From: Zerene cesonia | Lineage: Eukaryota > Arthropoda > Insecta > Lepidoptera > Pieridae | Direction of reading: 5' to 3' | Length of the DNA stretch: 64,000 nucleotides | NCBI RefSeq assembly: GCF_012273895.1 | Contig: NC_052120.1 | Location: 9,607,756-9,671,755, forward strand | In this document: positions 13,814 through 26,252 of the stretch, piece by piece | Layout of the letters: the number at the start of each line of letters is the position of its first letter | Position numbering within the stretch: the stretch's first letter is position 1 | Made by a program: the position numbers and the translations under genes | The notes under the pieces: model-generated | Databases searched by the model: none | Told to the model about the DNA's origin: nothing | The model's input: the letters and a program-made list of their open reading frames with translations, nothing else

Positions 13814-14856
13814 GATGTTATGTATTTAAAAAATGTACCACGAGCGAAGCCGGAGCGAAATGCTAGCAACTAATAAAACTACTCGTAACTACGATGAAAA
13901 TTAATGAAGTGGTATTAAAAAAAATGCATTAAATATACCAAATCTCTATTCTAATGTGATGATCCCACAAAAATTATTAGCGCAAAAGTTTGGATTGTTA
14001 CTCTCTCACGCAAAAATCTCTCTTTGGACTGTATGAATATTTGTTACAGAGATAGATTACAATGTAGACTAACATATAGGCTATATTTTAACCGGGTACC
14101 ACGGGATTGAAGCCGCAATTTCCAGCTAGTAAAAAAATCAGTCAACCTTACATAATATATTCGTATAGTATGTTAAACTTCATAGTGTTTTCTTAGTTGT
14201 TTAACGTGCAGCGTCGCACGTCCGCATTGAAAGGAAAAAATCTACTCTTATTCAGATAGATGACGCAGCGTAACTGTGTGGTTTAATAATACAATAATTG
14301 ATTAGATTTGCTGGTTCACTATGGTTTGTAATATGGCTTCCAAAGATGCTATTGTAGTATAAATTTACAGCGCTTCTTGTACAATCTGTGATCCTCTAAT
14401 TATGATTAAAAGTTGGTGCGATATCAGGAGAGAGAGCTGTTAATAGCAAGCATTTTAATGTAAATAAATTAGCTGCACGGCCTGGTTCCGCCCGGGTAGA
14501 CATTTAACGAAATTTAAATAATATAAACTATCCTATGTGCGCAGGCAGCGCAGCAGCGCGAAAATTTGATGAAAATCGGTTGAGTAGTTTAGAAGTCCAT
14601 CGCGGACAAACAACGTGAGACGTAACTTATATATATTATTTTTTCAATAATAATCGACTACATGCACACTAACTTGCTATCCGCCCCCAATTTAGTCCGC
14701 GTATACAAAATAAAATTAATTCCGCATCAATAATTATTATTGAAAGACACAAACTATTTATTCATTGAGGTTTTAACCTCGATCAATCCAGTAAAATCGT
14801 GAGCTAAATGTTCTCTTTTAATCTAACTTCATCTACTTCGTTTATTAATATGGGAT

Positions 14857-15056
14857 ACTAGCTGCGCCTTGCGGTTTTACCCGCGTAAATCCGTAACCCG
14901 TGGGAATATCGGGATAAAAAGTAGCCTTTATGTTATTCCAGTTTTCCAGTTATCTACCTACTAAATTTCATTGCAATCGGTTCAGTAGTTTCTGCATGAA
15001 AGAGCAACAAACACACACACGTCCTTACAAACTCTCGCATTTATAATATTAGTAGG
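14857..15056 (-). mobile_element. Family A Helitron-like element, reversed
   Basis: Starts ACTAGCTGCGCCTTGCGG and ends 'tttataatattagtagg', the reverse complement of the family A ends. Confidence 0.85.
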
Positions 15057-15891
15057 TTGATTAAAATCTTATGACATAAAAGATATTATTCGCTTATAAT
15101 AGGCGTATACCTGAACTTTATAACTTGGATAACTAACATTTTAGGTCATGTAAGGTTATCCCAGAGACCTCATGACCCACTAATATTGCTCAATAAAAGT
15201 AATTGGTTTAACCAGTAAATAATATGTATGTTTAAACCCGCGGTTTCGTTCGCGTTGTCTTAGGAAAAGATAAGACAGTCCCGGGGTTTTACTCGTATTA
15301 TTCCCGTTCCGTTAGGAGTGGAAACCTATATTCTCTCTCTGTTCTTAAACTGTCTTTGCGCAAAATTTCATTTAAATCGGTTTAATGTATTAGAGTGAAG
15401 CAGAGAGCAAAGGATATGTATTATTTATTACTTTAAGTGCGGATTACAAATACGTTTAATATCATTTTTTATTTTCATAAACATTTGATTAAAAATACTT
15501 TGACATTAAAAAAGTTTTTATTGTCTTAAATCGCCAAAACATTATAATGTGCAGATTATAAACATTAATCTATCCAATTTTGATCGTAATAGAGATCAAA
15601 GCTTTGATAAAATAAAGGACATCCAGAGTTATTCAGTCATGATTAGATATTTAAGTTAATAGATTTAATCATCGCTTATCTATCTGTATCTATAGATCGG
15701 TATTAAATTAGATCTAAAGAGATTGTTTCTTCGTGAGAACGCGCTAATCTCAGGAACTAATGGAGTGATTTCAAAAATTCTTTCAGTGTTTAGATAGTCC
15801 ATTTATGGAGGAAGGCTCAACATCGTTTCCGGCATGGGAGAAACGGCGGGGAAAAGCTAGATCCAGATATGGCCTCTAGAATTTAATTGTC

Positions 15892-16035
15892 TACACTAAT
15901 ATCATAAAGAGAAAACTTTTGAATTTTTGTATGTTTGTAACGCTTTCACGCAAAAGCCACTGGACCAATTTCACAAGATCTTTCACCATTAAAAAGCTGC
16001 ATCTTCACTGAGTAACATAGGGAACACAACTAGCT
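15892..16035 (+). repeat. Family F repeat
   Basis: Starts 'tacactaatatcataaag', contains 'ctttcacgcaaaagccac' and 'gctgcatcttcactgag', and ends near 'acaactagct'. Confidence 0.5.
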
Positions 16036-17004
16036 AATCCGGGACGAACAACTAGTGTAAAATATTTTCATATTTTAAAAACCCATACAGATACTAGGAC
16101 AAACTTCTAAAAAGCGGATAACGCAGAAAAAACTAAAACCTATTTTTTTACTTACGTATTCAAAAAAGGTTATTTAATAAGTGAAACTCAAGAAAAATCG
16201 TTATACATGATTAGTATTTAGTAATTAAATATTTTTATAAGTTGTTTACAAATGTTTTATTTAAATCGTGTCTTGTACTTGACCCAGCGCGATACGAGTG
16301 AGATAACGTGATGACATCACCCGTTTAGCTATTTTCGTTCACCTTCGAAACTCGTTAAATTTCATCTCAACGTTACAATTTAATAAATAACGTCAAATCT
16401 TTATGTAATTGACCCCTTTTTAGGGAGAATTTTAAATGTCTGTAAGGTACTTTGCGTATTTCGTAGCTTTTTTCTATTCATTTTTTTTAATAAGAAAAAA
16501 TTATATTTTCCCGCGCATCGGGTATACAGACTATAAAATTGTAATAAAATGTATACAGACTACATAGTATATGTAGCATACTAGCAATAGACAGTAATCA
16601 ATATAATAAACTAGATGCTGCCCGCGCTCGCATGGTCGAAATAAGTTTTCGTAGTAGGTACATACCTTCATCCCCAATTTTATCCTCTTGAAGGTAGAAT
16701 TTATCAATATCCTTTTTCAGCGTAAGTCATTACCATAGTGGCTGAAATCTACATGCTAAATTTAATAAATTTTCATTCCCGATCTGTCCAGTAGTTTCGG
16801 CTGTGCGTTAATAAGTCAGTGAGTCGGTCACCTTTGCATTTTATATAGATAAATGAGTTTATACAATTACATAAGCAACGACCTAATTCTCACAACATAA
16901 TTAGATTCCAACCGTGACTTCAGTCAACTGTTTCTCGGTTAACTAATAACATATGCGTCTTGTTACAATAGAAAATATGTGAGTGACAGACGGAAAGAAA
17001 ATTT

Positions 17005-17403
17005 AATACATAAAATTCTCGTGTCACAGTTTTCGTTGTCATACTCCTCCGAAACGGCTTGACCGATTCCTATGAAATTTTGTGTGCATATCGGGTATGT
17101 TTGAGAATCGGCTAACGTCTATTTTTCATACCCCTAAATGATCAGAGTAAGGCAGAACAGCGTTTGCCGGGTGCAGTTAGTTATGTATAAATTTGAGAGG
17201 CTTTAATCTCCCTTTTCATCAAATCTTATATATAAAATTCTCGTGTCACAATGTTAGTCTCTATACTCCTCCGAAACGGCTTGACCGATTCCTCTGAAAT
17301 TTGGTAAGCATATTGGGTAGGTCTGAGAATCGGCTAACATCTATTTTTCACGCCCCTAAATGATAAGAGTAAGGCAGAACAGCGTTTGCCGGGTGCAGCT
17401 AGT
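17005..17403 (+). mobile_element. Two family B elements in direct orientation
   Basis: Copies at about 17005-17181 and 17225-17403, separated by roughly 44 bp. Both run from 'taaaattctcgtgtcac' to 'ttgccgggtgcag' followed by TTAGT (first) or CTAGT (second). The second has the 'atgttagtctctatactcc' variant also seen at 13636-13813 and 32269-32452. Confidence 0.75.
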
Positions 17404-17732
17404 ATCTAATATATATTTCATTAAAGTAAATGTTTTTCACATTATCAGAAGTTAATTCAATCATTATCAGTATTTCATGTATAATCTGTCCCTTCCCCCA
17501 CCCCTTTTTAAATCTCACGTGATTAATGTACATTAATAGCTTGATTCATGAGCCAGACTCACAAATGGGCCACGGAGCGAGACTGATCCTCTTAAATATT
17601 AAATTTGGTGTAGGCGTTACAATTTAAACTTTTATCTTGGATCTCAGTGGGAAGTATTGTTATGAAAAATGTGTTTTAGTTATCGTTAAGATATTTTGAA
17701 ACTCAGCATTTTGTTTATAGTGACTATATGTT

Positions 17733-18445
17733 GCTTAAAAAACCTACGATATATAACATTTCTAAGCAGCATATTTGTGGATAATAAAGACGAGAGTGGG
17801 TGTTTGTTTATTTATTTATTTTTTCAAGCCATTTTATGTTGCAATTTTGGAGTTTGGAGGATGGTAAGGAGTGGCACAGATTACTTTTTACAGCGGTGAA
17901 ACATATTATTCAGATAGGGAATTTCCCGCGCTAAAGCCGCGAGCGGAAGTTTATTTTTAATAAATTCAAAAATAGAATTCAATATTATTCTATATAAGTT
18001 GTCATTACTAGATGACTACTAAGTCTCACCTATAAAGGAGTTGTTCATATTATCATATACGATTGTACTGGATTATTGAAACACTGAACTGAACTATTCA
18101 AAAGGATCTTCTGAACTTAATGACTACTACATATATCAATCAAATGACATAATGGGGACACCCATATAAATACTGATTTATCGTATATCGTATCGTGTGA
18201 CCGCCTGACCATATTTACACTAATATTATAATGAGGAAACTTTTTGTATGTTTATAAAGTTTTCACGCAAGAACCGCTGGGCAGATTTTCATAATTATTT
18301 CGCCATTAGAAAGCTGCATCTTTACTAAGTGGCATAGGCTATATATGTACCAGGAGCGTAGCTGGGACAAAATGAAGCTAGTCGGTTGCAAAAAAAGATC
18401 ATTGTGACATTAAAATCGAGTAATAAGGTGAAGATATAAAAATAC
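17733..18445. repeat. Left copy of sequence duplicated across the gap
   Basis: This segment, from 'gcttaaaaaacctacgata' to 'aagatataaaaatac', is nearly identical to 19446-20292. It runs up to the last base before the N run, and its partner starts at the first base after it. The differences are scattered substitutions and small indels plus one large insertion in the right copy. It includes a family F element at 18217-18382. Confidence 0.9.
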
Positions 18446-19445
18446 NNNNNNNNNNNNNNNNNNNNNNNNNNNNNNNNNNNNNNNNNNNNNNNNNNNNNNN
18501 NNNNNNNNNNNNNNNNNNNNNNNNNNNNNNNNNNNNNNNNNNNNNNNNNNNNNNNNNNNNNNNNNNNNNNNNNNNNNNNNNNNNNNNNNNNNNNNNNNNN
18601 NNNNNNNNNNNNNNNNNNNNNNNNNNNNNNNNNNNNNNNNNNNNNNNNNNNNNNNNNNNNNNNNNNNNNNNNNNNNNNNNNNNNNNNNNNNNNNNNNNNN
18701 NNNNNNNNNNNNNNNNNNNNNNNNNNNNNNNNNNNNNNNNNNNNNNNNNNNNNNNNNNNNNNNNNNNNNNNNNNNNNNNNNNNNNNNNNNNNNNNNNNNN
18801 NNNNNNNNNNNNNNNNNNNNNNNNNNNNNNNNNNNNNNNNNNNNNNNNNNNNNNNNNNNNNNNNNNNNNNNNNNNNNNNNNNNNNNNNNNNNNNNNNNNN
18901 NNNNNNNNNNNNNNNNNNNNNNNNNNNNNNNNNNNNNNNNNNNNNNNNNNNNNNNNNNNNNNNNNNNNNNNNNNNNNNNNNNNNNNNNNNNNNNNNNNNN
19001 NNNNNNNNNNNNNNNNNNNNNNNNNNNNNNNNNNNNNNNNNNNNNNNNNNNNNNNNNNNNNNNNNNNNNNNNNNNNNNNNNNNNNNNNNNNNNNNNNNNN
19101 NNNNNNNNNNNNNNNNNNNNNNNNNNNNNNNNNNNNNNNNNNNNNNNNNNNNNNNNNNNNNNNNNNNNNNNNNNNNNNNNNNNNNNNNNNNNNNNNNNNN
19201 NNNNNNNNNNNNNNNNNNNNNNNNNNNNNNNNNNNNNNNNNNNNNNNNNNNNNNNNNNNNNNNNNNNNNNNNNNNNNNNNNNNNNNNNNNNNNNNNNNNN
19301 NNNNNNNNNNNNNNNNNNNNNNNNNNNNNNNNNNNNNNNNNNNNNNNNNNNNNNNNNNNNNNNNNNNNNNNNNNNNNNNNNNNNNNNNNNNNNNNNNNNN
19401 NNNNNNNNNNNNNNNNNNNNNNNNNNNNNNNNNNNNNNNNNNNNN
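18446..19445. other. Assembly gap (1000 N)
   Basis: Exactly 1000 N, a conventional placeholder length. The flanks overlap each other, so the true gap may be zero or negative. Any frame reading through it has no meaning. Confidence 0.98.
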
Positions 19446-20292
19446 GCTTAAAAAACCTACGATATATAACATTTCTAAGCAGCATATTTGTGGATAATAA
19501 AGACGAGAGTGGGTGTTTGTTTATTTATTTATTTATTCAAGCCATTTTATGTTGCAATTTTGGAGTTTGGAGGATGGTAAGGAGTGACACAGATTACTTT
19601 TTACAGCGGTGAATGTATTATTCAGATAAAGAATTTCCCGTGCTAAAGCCGCGAGCGGAAGTTTATTTTTAATAAATTCAAAAATACAATTCAATATTAT
19701 TCTATATAAGTTTAATTTTTAGTTTTATAGCATTGAAATGCTTTATAAATGAGAAATTTTGAAAGAATAGAAAAAATTTTTCATCAAAAAATCCTGCCTC
19801 GTGATCAAAAAATTTTTTCTATTCTTTCAAAATTTCTCATCTATATAAGTTGTCATTACTAGATGACTACTAAGTCTCACCTATAAAGGAGTTGTTCATA
19901 TTACCATATACGATTGTACTGGATTATTGAAACACTATGAACTATTTAAAAGGATCTTCTGAACTTAATGACTACTACATATATCAATCAAATGACATAA
20001 TGGGGACACCCATATAAATACTGATTTATCGTATATCGTATCGTGTGACCGCCTGACCATATTTACACTAATATTATAAAGAGGAAACTTTTTGTATGTT
20101 TATAAAGTTTTCACGCAAGAACCGCTGGGCAGATTTTCATAATTATTTCGCCATTAGAAAGCTGCATCTTTACTAAGTGGCATAGGCTATATATGTACCA
20201 CGAGCGTAGCTGGGACAAAATGAAGCTAGTCGGTTGCAAAAAAAGATCATTGTGACATTAAAATCGAGTAATAAGGTGAAGATATAAAAATA
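19446..20292. repeat. Right copy of sequence duplicated across the gap
   Basis: Counterpart of 17733-18445, with a roughly 139-bp insertion relative to it (127 bp plus a duplicated tctatataagtt). It includes the family F element at 20066-20230. Sequence right of 20292 has no counterpart left of the gap. Confidence 0.9.
19713..19839. mobile_element. Hairpin insertion with 12-bp target duplication
   Basis: Present only in the right copy, between direct repeats tctatataagtt at 19701-19712 and 19840-19851. The left copy has the single uninterrupted site at 17989-18000. It contains a near-perfect inverted repeat, from 19751-19782 (starting gagaaattttgaaag) against 19807-19838. It looks like a short foldback element that inserted once. 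No coding sequence. Confidence 0.7.
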
Positions 20293-20508
20293 CCTCTATA
20301 ATTTTTATGTAGGATTTCAACTGATATTGACAATCCAACACTTAAGAAAATATATATTTAAAAATTAATCAAAGAAAAACATAAACCTTAATAAATAACA
20401 TAAAATTAAAATAAAATAGTGTGCGCCAAAGAAACTTGCCACACACGAGACGATGGAACACCCTTCTATCAGCCAGATGTTTCAAGTAGGTATTTTAAAA
20501 ACTTTTAC

Positions 20509-20672
20509 CTATTTAGAAATTAAAAACTTTTTAACGGATTTTAAACGCGATTTATTCATTATATTATCAACCCGACGTTTCGAACACTTTACAGCGAGCG
20601 TGGTCACGGTCTCAGTCCCCCCGTGAAAATCCGTTATAAAGTTTTTAATTTCTAAATGTATAATACTCACGT
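20509..20672 (+). mobile_element. TIR-bearing MITE, family G
   Basis: The left arm 'tttagaaattaaaaacttt' and the right arm 'aaagtttttaatttctaaa' are inverted repeats. The interior holds 'cccgacgtttcgaacac' followed by 'tttacagcgagcgtgg'. The right side continues with 'tataatactcacgtaaaat' and 'caaacacaagaaaac', a tail also present at 38190-38420 and, reversed, at 42545-42665. Confidence 0.7.
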
Positions 20673-21295
20673 AAAATCAAACACAAGAAAACTTTTACCT
20701 AGTTTAACTAAAGCCCGCTTGCTGGAATTGAATATCATGTTTCACCTGTGACAAGCGTAAGCTGTGACTCCCACGGCTTATAACGGATTTATAAAATATC
20801 CTTTAAGGAATTACCGAGTTTTAAACGTAATAAACGCCCAGTTTTTAATTATAGAAGGATAGAAATAACAGCTTATATTAAGTCTCTAATAAATTAGTAG
20901 AGTGGCTTTGGCCTCGGACAATAAGTGCCTGTATTTGAGTATATCCTTTAACATTTGACGTAGGTGCAATTCCTCTGTTGGATGGAGCTTTCAACAAAGA
21001 GAAGAAGAAAAAAACTCTATTCTGCACAATGCCAGTGCCAGTTTTCAATCTGGAATGTGAACTCTTTAACGATCAAATTGAATATATAATTTAACTATTT
21101 TAGCAAATCCTCTGGACCGTTTCTACAAATCCAAAAGAATTATCAAATTTATTGATATCAGCAGAGTTTGAGTGTGTTAGACGAGCACGCTTCAGCTCGA
21201 TTTGGGCCAACTCGTATCGGGAAAGGTACCACACCCTATAGAATGTCAGCGTGAAATAATAGAATGCTACTGTGTTTCATTTGATGAGTGAGAAA

Positions 21296-21445
21296 GCCGT
21301 AGGCCTGTATGCTTTTCTTGACCCCTTCCAGCCCATTTCTTTATTCCCATCGTCAATTCTTTTCTCTATAAATATTCATGGGCGGTTGTGATCGCTTACT
21401 ATCAGGCGAACCTCCAACTCAGTTCCCCGCTATGACATAAAAAAG
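21296..21445 (-). repeat. Family C repeat, reversed
   Basis: Contains 'attcatgggcggttgtgatc', 'gcttactatcaggcgaacc' and 'ctatgacataaaaa', the reverse complement of the unit read forwards at 25237-25385 and 40127-40205. A common interspersed repeat of Lepidoptera; its SINE or LINE status was not determined here. Confidence 0.65.
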
Positions 21446-22462
21446 TAACATAACACAAATTAACATTACGCATCGTCCGTTACAAGCCGCAGTCAAAAAA
21501 GTAAAAGTGTTCAGAAAAAGCACAACAGAAAATGGCGTCTTAAATAAACATGACCGACTCGCAGCGACGATGACATCACCCCAATTACGATGCACAGAGT
21601 ATTTAGCTGCAGAGGAATCTCATTTTTTCTTGTTTACAGATTAATAAATAGTTTCTACGGTATAATGGGTTTAAATAATTGAACAGAGATAATTGATGAA
21701 TAAATTTAAGGGTGAAGCCATTAATATATGAATAAGAATTGGAATTAAAACAGGGTTCAGTCATAAAAATTTAAGCAATGCGATATCGATAGAGATGTTT
21801 TATATACTTCTTACTAAGGGCTAATTGCCCTTCATACGTTCTTAAAAATCGGACCATAAATTGACACTTAGTATTAATTTTTGTAAAACGATTTTTACAA
21901 CGTTTCATTAATACATATTATACCAATGAATAGAACAACGAATATTTATTTAATGCTTATAAGAAGCACAGTTACAGCTTCGAAAGCACTTATCAACACC
22001 CTATACCTTTTCACCCAACTTTAGCCCTACACCTTATATTTATATGTATTCATATCACTATTGATATGAATACATTATAAGATATAATACATATATTATT
22101 ATTTAAATGTTGATAACCCTATGGTTACCAACATTTAAAAAATTCTAACAAAACTCAAATAAGCTGAGATAAACAATAATTTAGTGCGCCGGCTGCTGCA
22201 AAAACGTTAATGGTGAAGGTAAACGCCGACTGATGACATCATCCAAATAATTGAAGTCACACGTCACAATAAACACGTGAAACGGACAACTTGCCTATCC
22301 GGTTTGTTAAAATTTCATTTGCATGTTATTTGAAAACAAAATGGTCGCTAACTTTTTAGCAAAGTTTTCCGAATCTTATGTGTGTAAAATTGGCTTTCGA
22401 AGTTTTAAAAGATAATGTCTTCGTGCCAATAATAGTGAGGTTTAAGTTATTTGCTTCCAATT

Positions 22463-22612
22463 TAACCGATTACAAAAATGAGTAGGTTACCAATTCGACT
22501 GTATTTGTGTTTGTTAGCTTACTTTGTAATGGGCCAACCGATTTTGATGATACTTTTTTAGCTGTCTAATTTAAATTTTGCCTAGTTTTCACTACTTGAA
22601 GACGATTTATTT
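22463..22612 (+). repeat. Family E interspersed repeat
   Basis: Has 'aaaaatgagtaggttacc', 'aattcgactgtatttgtg' and 'ccaaccgattttgatgat' in the family E order. Confidence 0.6.
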
Positions 22613-22940
22613 ATTTGTGTAAAATAATCCATAAATGCTAAAGAACATGGGTATAAAGGGTAATGGCATGTTTGAATGAATATAAAGAAGCAAAATAAGA
22701 CATTTTACATTCGTTTTTTCTGCGTCTTTGATAACTTTTAAGTGGTGATTGATTAACGTTTCTCTCAAGCAACTAAAAATGGGTCAGCACTTTTTTGGGT
22801 CAATGTGTCATGCAACAATTACTTTCGCTGTACAGCAAAGGATTTATTATGTTGTCTGTTCTGTCTGTCTGTCTGTTATCACAACCATTGTAGGTCGTTT
22901 TCGAGATGGGTTCCATAATTATATGAATAATCACTAAGAG

Positions 22941-23137
22941 TATAAAGCAAAGTCGCTTCCCGCGTCTATCCCGATGTATATTTGTTTAGATATTTACAAC
23001 TATACAGTGGATTTGGATGCTTTTTTTGTAATAGATAGAGTGATTCAAGAGGAAGGTTTATATGCATAATAACATCTATTAAACTACTCCGATTTAACGC
23101 ATGCGAACTCGCGGGCAAATGCAAGTTTTTATATAGA
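22941..23137 (+). repeat. Degraded CTAG-type repeat
   Basis: Contains 'aaagtcgcttcccgcgtc' and 'gattcaagaggaaggttt', matching the order in 53547-53698. The right end is decayed. Confidence 0.45.
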
Positions 23138-23230
23138 AAGACTGGATTTCAATGTTAAAATATCGTAGAGTTAACATTAAAATGACCACTGCAAGTTGAT
23201 ATTTCTAGCTTATTGAGGAAAATGAATTAA

Positions 23231-23392
23231 ACTAATCTTATGAAGAGGAAACATTTGTGTTTTTGTATGTATATTTGTAATTCACACCAAATTTAAAGGA
23301 GCGCTTACAAAAATTATTTTACCATTAGATAGTTACATCTTCACTGAGTGACATAATATGTACCTCGGGCAAAGCCGAGTCGAAAAGCTAGT
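23231..23392 (+). mobile_element. Family F element with CTAGT end
   Basis: Starts actaatcttatgaagagg, contains 'cattagatagttacatct' and ends 'gggcaaagccgagtcg' then aaaagctagt. Confidence 0.6.
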
Positions 23393-23869
23393 ATTATATA
23401 AAATTACCCATAATTGCATTTGATATAATCATTGTAGAATTATGCAGTTGTTATATATTAACTAACTTTGTTTATTATAATGGATTTTCTTGACGATTTT
23501 ATTCTAACCAATTTTTATATAATAAAGGTCAGAAACTTATAACAATTTTATGATGAGAATAAGAAACATTGACCAAAGCTTAAGATAATTTTACAAAAGA
23601 TGGATAAATGCATTTATTTAAAGTGACATCATCAAAATATTTACACGTTATGACGCAATATAACAAATATTTATAATTAAACCAGCATCTTGATGATAAG
23701 ATATCATTGACCTTGGTGTAATGCAAACTTAATTCAACTGTAGGATGGTGATTTGTTGTTATCACTGGCCAGATTATCTTTTAATTTCTCGCTAAATATA
23801 TCTACGTGATTAATATCATGCATGCATTTGTATTTATTACATATAAACAATAGTTAAAAAAAAACTAAA

Positions 23870-24090
23870 AAACACGCTTTAACAAAAATCATATTTTGCA
23901 AATTAAAAAATGGAATAATTTTATCAAATTAGTGTATTGTCATCGGTCCTCAATAAATCTACAAAGTTTGAACGAAATCTGGCCGTTTAAAGTGGGTCAA
24001 AATCGCGCCCAAAGAAGTCGGTTACAAACAAACATACAAACAAACATACAAACAAACATACAGGTGAAGCTAATAAAAAGCGTGTAATAA
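23870..24090 (+). repeat. Family D repeat with 12-bp tandem
   Basis: Starts near 'aaacacgctttaac', has 'catcggtcctcaataaatc' and 'agaagtcggttacaaac', then about three copies of an acaaacaaacat unit (about 24025-24062), then 'caggtgaagctaataaaa' and 'agcgtg'. The 63-codon frame here is a product of the tandem repeat. Confidence 0.55.
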
Positions 24091-25236
24091 ATTAATATAT
24101 GTTAATTATGTATAAACTACGTGGATTGGTTAGTGATTACGTTTATAACAGAATTCGATATTCGAGAGACAAAAAGTTTGAGTCCTGATTGACTGTGTGA
24201 ACTTAGAGTATAATTTTTAGAACACTAGGATTTTTACAAGCTTTCATAGCTTCGTTTGTATGTTTGTGTGTGACTTTTGCACTTAATTTTACTTTAAGCA
24301 GAATGTTTAAATCTTCTTACACTTATCAAGGGTCCGTGACGCTATAATTACTTCCTGAATTTCGAGTTATTTTATTATACCGATTAGAATGGCAGGATTA
24401 AATAATATCCTTACGTTTATGAACAATTAGTTGATTCTATCATTAAATCGTTTTGTTTTATATTTATACTAAGAATTGTATATAATATAAAAATCAACAA
24501 TGGATGTTTTTACTAAAGTTGGAATATGAAATACTTCATTAGTGAAAATAAATTGTATTATTATTTGGTAAATTTTATTTGTGATGATTTGCTCCAGAGA
24601 TAAAGAAGCTGATCTCTCGACCTATGCTGTCATCGTATTTTATATACTTGATTTATGAGATATCCAATATTGACGTAACATGTTATGAATCTCATAATTA
24701 GTCTTCAAATGTTTAAAAGAAATTTTAATATGATCCGATACTTAAACAATGTTTCATTTTCCTATTCCATTATGTTCAACTCCAACAAAAATTACCCGAA
24801 CATTGCAAAACCAAATTTTACGATTATTGATAAATCGTATTTGCACATTTTGATTTTACTAAGATACCATATTATTTAAGAAAACATTCCCAATTCAACT
24901 ATAAATTATCATATGCATAATTTATTAAGTATCGTAGCAAAAGTATTATATTTTAAAATATGCTTAATATTCAATAGAATCCCCAAGAACCTCTACCGGT
25001 TTTAAATGTATTTTGCATGCAGTATGCATTTAGCAAATGAAATAGTAATGACTGCTGTTGTAAAAATATCTGGTTATTTTAGTTTGTTTTTTATATTCCA
25101 ATCACGTAGCCGATTATGGCGAATCATTTTATGTTATTAACATGTTATTTTATTTGTAATTTATACGCTATCTTGAAAAATAGAAATAACAAGCACAGCC
25201 TAAGATGTACAATAGCATAGTTCTCAAGTTGTGAAT
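24091..25236. other. gene-free stretch
   Basis: AT-rich. A degraded family D relative lies at about 24230-24400. Nothing else supported. Confidence 0.5.
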
Positions 25237-25385
25237 TCTTTTTTTATGTCAGGTCAGGTAGCCGATGGTTCACCTGAAGGTAAGCGATCACCACCGCATA
25301 TGAACATTCGCAGTGATCTATGGTAGTGTCTGCGAATGCGCTGCCCGCTTCTAATGGGTCAGCCGTGATAAGAAAAGGATTGACG
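25237..25385 (+). repeat. Family C repeat
   Basis: Contains 'tttttttatgtcaggtcagg', 'ggtaagcgatcaccaccg', 'catatgaacattcgca' and 'tgcgaatgcgctgcccgc', the most complete forward copy of this family in the window. Confidence 0.7.
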
Positions 25386-26252
25386 AAAAAAAAGATTTTT
25401 TCTATATCGGACAATGGGTTCCGGAGATTATACAAACAAAACTTCTAAACTTACTAACTCTACGTGTTTAGAAGATCAGTATGTATACGCATATTTTTTA
25501 CCAGCCCTTGGTTAACCACCAATGAGTGAAATTTATATCTAATAAATGTTCATAATAATTTAAAATCGAGTGTAGTTTTTTGTATCGAAAAAGGTTATTT
25601 CACTACATACAGGCCGCGGTTCACACAATAATAAGTAATGAAAAAGAAAAATTGAAGTTGAATAAAAAAAAATGAAAACTTATGTGTAATGCTAATATTT
25701 CTAATACGAACTATAATTTCAACGTCTGATAAATTGACATTCACTATTTCACTATTTTCCTTAAAAATAAAGCTTTAACGCTAAATTTACGATGAGAGTA
25801 ATCTGATAAAACGTAAAGGTATAGAATAAATTAGACTTAAATCAGCTCCTGGATTCTTGGAGCTTCTAACAGGTTTAACGAGTGACCACTTTGTAAAAAG
25901 GATCTATGTAGAGACCCTTTTTTCTAGAATGTTACGATGTTTTATATGATGCAATACGTACTATTTTGGACATAGATATATATACGAATTTTACGGATAC
26001 TTGGTTTGGTTGATATGGTAAACAGAGTTTTTGAAATGTTAAAAAAAATACTTATATCGTAAGTATCGTAACTGATCAGGTAAACGCAAGGTAAAGTTTT
26101 GGTCGTATAATTCATTACAGTGATTGATACGACATTTCCTTTTATATTAAAGCCATTCAATAGCTGATCAATAAACCATTAAGTATGAAACACAGGCCGT
26201 ATAAGGAAGTCTCAAAACTCGTCTTATGTAGAGTCACCATATTAAAGCGTAC

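Noticed and set aside
18325..19485. Long reverse frames through the first gap
   Set aside because: Made almost entirely of N.
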